Shown here in pieces: positions 60,537 to 64,000 of a stretch of 64,000 bases of DNA. The translations under genes and the position numbers were made by a program. The notes under the pieces are model-generated. The model saw only the letters and a program-made list of their open reading frames with translations, searched no databases and was not told where the DNA came from. Positions within the stretch are counted from its first letter, which is position 1. Each line of letters opens with the position of its first letter. The DNA lies in NCBI GenBank assembly GCA_039908285.1, contig JAMOBE010000002.1, positions 1-64,000 on the forward strand, read 5' to 3'. Origin of the DNA: JAMOBE01 sp039908285. Lineage in GTDB: Bacteria > Pseudomonadota > Alphaproteobacteria > Rhodospirillales > Rhodospirillaceae.

Positions 60537-63431
60537 TCACTGCGGCATGACGCATTCGCCTTCAGCCGGAGCGGGGGAGACGGCGATGATGCGGGAGGCG
60601 GGGAAGCGGATGGTGGCGACGGTTCCCTCGCCGACCCGGCTTTCCAGCGCCAGCGTCCCGCCGTGCAACTCCATCAATCCCTTCACCAGAGGCAGGCCGA
60701 GGCCGGTCCCTTCATACTTGCGGGAAAGGCGGCTGTCCACCTGCCCGAAGGGGGACATGGCCTTGGCAATGTCGCCGGCGGCGATGCCGATGCCGGTATC
60801 GGCGACGGCAACGGCCAGCCCCTGATCCTCCAGGGTTTCGGCCCGTACCGCGACCCGGCCGCCGGCGGGGGTGAACTTGATGGCGTTGGACAGGAGGTTG
60901 AGCAGTACCTGCTTCAGCCGACGCTCGTCGGCGCGCAGCGACGGCAGTCCGTCGGGGATCTCGTTGACGAGCGTGACGTTGGCCCGCCCCGCCCGCTCCC
61001 TCACCAGCCGCAGCGCCGACTCCACCATCGACGGCACCGTCACCTCCTCCTCGTAGAGGTCGAGCTTGCCGGCCTCGATCTTGGCCACGTCGAGGATGTC
61101 GTTGATGATGCCGAGCAGATGCTGGCCGGAGTCGTGGATGTTGGTCAGATAGTCCTGGTAGCGCTCGCTGCCGATGGCGCCGTAGACGCCGCTCAGCATC
61201 ATGTCGGAGAAGCCGATCACGGCATTGAGCGGCGTACGCAGTTCATGACTCATGCTGGCCAGGAACTCCGACTTGGCGCGGTTCGCGAGTTCGGCCTCGT
61301 CCTTGGCGGCGCGCAGTTCCCGCTCCACCTGGTGGCGGTGGATGGCGGCGCCGAGGGTGTCGACCGCGGCATGGACCAGGTCGATTTCCGACGAGGCCCA
61401 GGTCCGCTCGGACCGGCACTCGTCGAAGCCGATCACGCCCCACCAGCGGCGCTCGACGAACAGCGGCATGATCAGGATCGCCCGGATGCCCTGGGACTCC
61501 AGCAGGGCGCGCTCGGTGTCGCCGAAGTCGGCGAGGGTGCCGACCACGGGGTCACCCTGGCCCAGCCGGTCGAAGCAGTGGACGAAGGCCCTGGTCTTCA
61601 GGGCGAAATCCAGATGGTGGCGGCTCGCCGGTATGTCCTCGTCCCGCCACTCGTGGAGGGCCACGCTTTCCGTGGCGCCATCGGGGGTGGGGCAGCGCTC
61701 GAAGGCGTAGACCCGGCTCACCCCCAGCGCCCGCCCGAGCCCCGCCAGCACGTCCGCCAGGCAGTCCTCCCAGTGGGCGGCGTTGAGCAGGCTGCGGGCC
61801 GCCTCGGCCATGGCCGCCATGATGGCGCGGTCTTTAAGCAGCCTGGCCTCGGCATGCTCGCGCTCGGCGATTTCCAGCCGCAGCCGGTGCGTCCGGTCCT
61901 CGACGCGGCGCTCAAGCTGGGTATGGACCGCCTGGAGGGACTTCTCGGCCTGGCGGCGCTGGGTCACGTCCTGGACCAGGAGCAGCGGCGTGTCGCCGAT
62001 GCTCGCCCTGGTCACGGCGAAGATGCGTGGCCGGCCGCGGGCATCGGGAAGACGGATCTCCTCGCCCTCCCGGCCGACGAACGCCCGCACCGAGCCGCAG
62101 CTCTGCACGAAGCGCTCCATCGGCTGGTTTTCCACCACCGGACCATCGGCGCCGATGCTGATGACGCCCACGTCCAGGGCCTCGGTCACCCGTTGCAGCA
62201 CCAGGAGTCGCTTGGTCTTTTCCTCGTACTCGATCTGCTGGGCCAAAAGGTCCATCTTCTCCCGCGACTCCCGTTCCAGGGCGACGCGGGAGGACATGAC
62301 CTCGCCGGTCAGCCACAGGAACTGGTTTTCGAGGCGGACCAGTTCATTGCCGCGCGGCAGCTCGGTCGGCAGGACGCCGAAGGCCGACTCGGCGAACCGG
62401 GCCATCAACTGCAGATGGCGGCGCAGCCGTATCGAAATCAACAGAAGCAGGAGAGCGAACGCCCCGGTGAAGGTGACGGCGATGACCACCCGCTCGGTCC
62501 GGGCCAGCTCGATGATGGGACCCGCCGCCTCGTCGATACGCTGGCGGGGAACGAAGGACACCAGGCTGACCCGCAGGTCCGATCCATCATAGTCGAAAAA
62601 GGTCTGTCCGGTCGCCAGGTACTCTCCGGCGAAGTCGTCCAGGGGCCGTCCGGTGGGGACACGGGCCGCATCGGTGCTGGTCAGGACCACCAGCGGCTCT
62701 CCCGCCAGCAGCGCCACCACCGTCCCCATGCGCTGGAACGGCCCCTGGCTGCGGACCAGGAACTGCTCGTTGAGTCTTGACCCCACCACCAGCGTGGCCC
62801 GCGTCGCCCCGGAACGGTCCCTGATCACCGCCGAGGCCACCACCACCGGCACGCCGCCTAGGGTCGTCATGTGGGCCTGGGAGCCGGTCCGGTGCAGGAA
62901 CAGGGGTGACGGCTCCAGCAGTTCGCCGGGCGGGGCCAATCCGCGGCTGCTGTACACCTCCCGCGCCCGGCCGGTATGGTCGAGCAGAACCAGCCAGTCC
63001 GGCATGACGTAGGTCTGCATCTGCGACCGCCGCAGCATCCAGGGCGGCGACATCTCCCACTGCTTCGCCGGGGCACCCGGCTCCATCGGCGACCGCGCCG
63101 GGGCACCCGGCTCCATCTGTGAAAGGCCGTCCAGGTGGTCGTGGATGGCCCTCTGCTGGGCCAGGACCTCGGCAAGCTGATGCTGCGAGCGCACGGCGGT
63201 GTCGAAGCGCAACCGATCGTCCACCGCCGCCTCGGCCACGCGCTGGGAAACCTCGTCGCGAAAGATCCGGTCGATGAGCTTCTTCTGCAGGGTGTCCACG
63301 GCGACCAGCAGCAGACCGCCCAGCAGCAGACCGGCCAGCACCACCCGCAGCGGCAACGGCATGCGGTCCACCAGGTCCCCGACCAGATGGCGCACGCCCC
63401 GTCGGTCTTCCCCGGACGGCCGATCCGTCAT
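60537..63431 (-). CDS. Membrane sensor histidine kinase (PAS-GAF-HisKA-HATPase)
   Basis: A 964-residue kinase. A first helix at about 27-46 and a second at about 315-337 (VVIAVTFTGAFALLLLLISIRL) enclose a periplasmic sensor domain. Then come a linker coiled coil, a PAS domain (about 410-500), a GAF domain (about 545-720), HisKA (SMSHELRTPLNAVIGFSD) and HATPase (LLSNAIKFT, DTGIGI, GTGLGLPLVKGL). No receiver is fused. A small tandem duplication (MEPGAPA twice) lies in the periplasmic part. It is 33 bp downstream of a periplasmic-binding-protein gene, a likely ligand partner. Confidence 0.93.
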   Translation of the reverse strand: MTDRPSGEDRRGVRHLVGDLVDRMPLPLRVVLAGLLLGGLLLVAVDTLQKKLIDRIFRDEVSQRVAEAAVDDRLRFDTAVRSQHQLAEVLAQQRAIHDHLDGLSQMEPGAPARSPMEPGAPAKQWEMSPPWMLRRSQMQTYVMPDWLVLLDHTGRAREVYSSRGLAPPGELLEPSPLFLHRTGSQAHMTTLGGVPVVVASAVIRDRSGATRATLVVGSRLNEQFLVRSQGPFQRMGTVVALLAGEPLVVLTSTDAARVPTGRPLDDFAGEYLATGQTFFDYDGSDLRVSLVSFVPRQRIDEAAGPIIELARTERVVIAVTFTGAFALLLLLISIRLRRHLQLMARFAESAFGVLPTELPRGNELVRLENQFLWLTGEVMSSRVALERESREKMDLLAQQIEYEEKTKRLLVLQRVTEALDVGVISIGADGPVVENQPMERFVQSCGSVRAFVGREGEEIRLPDARGRPRIFAVTRASIGDTPLLLVQDVTQRRQAEKSLQAVHTQLERRVEDRTHRLRLEIAEREHAEARLLKDRAIMAAMAEAARSLLNAAHWEDCLADVLAGLGRALGVSRVYAFERCPTPDGATESVALHEWRDEDIPASRHHLDFALKTRAFVHCFDRLGQGDPVVGTLADFGDTERALLESQGIRAILIMPLFVERRWWGVIGFDECRSERTWASSEIDLVHAAVDTLGAAIHRHQVERELRAAKDEAELANRAKSEFLASMSHELRTPLNAVIGFSDMMLSGVYGAIGSERYQDYLTNIHDSGQHLLGIINDILDVAKIEAGKLDLYEEEVTVPSMVESALRLVRERAGRANVTLVNEIPDGLPSLRADERRLKQVLLNLLSNAIKFTPAGGRVAVRAETLEDQGLAVAVADTGIGIAAGDIAKAMSPFGQVDSRLSRKYEGTGLGLPLVKGLMELHGGTLALESRVGEGTVATIRFPASRIIAVSPAPAEGECVMPQ
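63066..63117. repeat. Short in-frame tandem duplication in the sensor kinase gene
   Basis: GGGGCACCCGGCTCCATC occurs twice, about 27-30 bp apart, giving MEPGAPA twice in the periplasmic domain. Confidence 0.8.
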
Positions 63432-63464
63432 GCCGGAACACTCCGTTGCTGCGGTCTAGACGGT

Positions 63465-64000
63465 CTACCGGGGCTCGCCGACCAGTTCATCGCCTTTGAA
63501 GATCCATCCCGCCCTGACCAGGTCCTGCACCGGCACCAGCCCGTATTCGCCCCCGATATCACGGGCCCTCTCAAGAAGATAGGCCACCAGCCGATCGGCC
63601 TTCGGGTTGGCGGCGGCCCCTTCCCAGGTGGTGAGGGTCATTACTTCATAGATCGGATAACGGTGCCGGGCCAGCGCTTCGGCGTCCCTGGCGTCGACTC
63701 CGTCGATGCGGATTTGCCTGACCGGAGCCTTCGGGGCATGAACGGCGACGTGCCAGTTGGTCTCGTAGCCGATGGCATTGCGGTGGAGAGACACCGCCCG
63801 GATCATGTCGGGGATGGCGCCGACGTCGTTGGCGTCGTGGCTGAAGCTCTCCTCGTCGTTGAGCAGCAGCCGCCAGTGGCCCGGTCGCGCCTTGCAGTGA
63901 AGCCGGGTGATGACCCGCACCGACTCACCAGAACGGGTGGCGGCCGGGGTCCCGGCCACATCCGACCACTTGGTGATCCGGCCGCCGAACAGCCGGCGTG
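63465..64000 (-). CDS. Partial periplasmic phosphate-binding-like (PstS/PBP) protein
   Basis: The 3' part of a gene that runs off the window; no start is visible. The frame is open to 64000 and reads RLFGGRITKWSDVAGTP at the edge, matching the PstS-like IFxGxITxW motif, then RVITRLHCKARPGHWRLLL and RHRYPIYEVMTLTTWEG, typical of the second lobe of phosphate/molybdate-type binding proteins. It directly precedes the sensor kinase, suggesting a sensory rather than transport role. No ABC permease is in view. Confidence 0.75.
   Translation of the reverse strand, partial: RRLFGGRITKWSDVAGTPAATRSGESVRVITRLHCKARPGHWRLLLNDEESFSHDANDVGAIPDMIRAVSLHRNAIGYETNWHVAVHAPKAPVRQIRIDGVDARDAEALARHRYPIYEVMTLTTWEGAAANPKADRLVAYLLERARDIGGEYGLVPVQDLVRAGWIFKGDELVGEPR

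Noticed and set aside
60468..62780. 770-residue plus-strand frame opposite the sensor kinase
   Set aside because: Shadow of the kinase gene; no recognisable domain.

Overview
The window looks like chromosomal DNA from a high-GC alphaproteobacterium, most likely a Rhodospirillales/Rhodospirillaceae member (Magnetospirillum- or Phaeospirillum-like). The evidence is the overall GC-rich coding style, the PIMT-rhodanese-TolC-PopZ-ValS gene order, a cobO/aroC/fabI block, a perfect CtrA-type box (TTAA-N7-TTAA), many signalling proteins (HD, EAL, CheB/CheR-HWE, hybrid-style sensor kinase) and abundant multihaem cytochrome and NiFe hydrogenase genes. The species assignment is inference only.

Layout. 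0-9 kb: a frameshifted receiver/HD protein, a Sel1-repeat lipoprotein, a CopA copper ATPase coupled to a TPR/OGT-like glycosyltransferase, and a YibQ-type polysaccharide deacetylase. 9-14 kb (minus strand): fabI, aroC, cobO and a PEBP protein, followed by a visibly AT-richer two-gene cassette encoding an ABC-like AAA ATPase and a small PD-(D/E)XK-like protein. 14-20 kb (plus): a secreted DUF255/YyaL-like protein, a methyltransferase, and a tight operon of heptahaem cytochrome c, membrane cytochrome b and octahaem cytochrome c. 20-25 kb: a HAD protein bracketed by direct repeats, slyX, and a SNF2 helicase/SWIM zinc-finger pair. 25-34 kb (minus): pcm, rhodanese, tolC, popZ, valS and a polytopic membrane protein. 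34-42 kb: MBL hydrolase, SAM hydrolase, M20 amidohydrolase, PfkB kinase, and a CheB-CheR-PAS-HWE kinase with its single-domain receiver.

42-50 kb: small lipoprotein, a large unknown protein, holC, degP, DUF2065, hflC, hflK and divergent mrp. 50.8-55.5 kb: a five-gene group 3b-like (sulfhydrogenase-type) NiFe hydrogenase operon that includes a cyclic-nucleotide-binding-domain protein. 55.5-64 kb: a transposase remnant, an EAL phosphodiesterase divergent from a response regulator with a CtrA box between them, a Wzy-like membrane protein, and a sensor kinase downstream of a truncated periplasmic phosphate-binding-like protein that runs off the window.

The window is full of short palindromic repeats of the CCCTCTCC/GGAGAGGG type. 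Several sit in frame inside or at the ends of genes (25492-27420, holC, 58764-60173), some form a ~125 bp composite element, and one acts as a terminator-like hairpin behind mrp. The most promising candidates for something new are the ATPase/nuclease-like cassette, the 7-haem/b/8-haem operon and the ORF-preserving repeats. No tRNA, rRNA or CRISPR array was seen.
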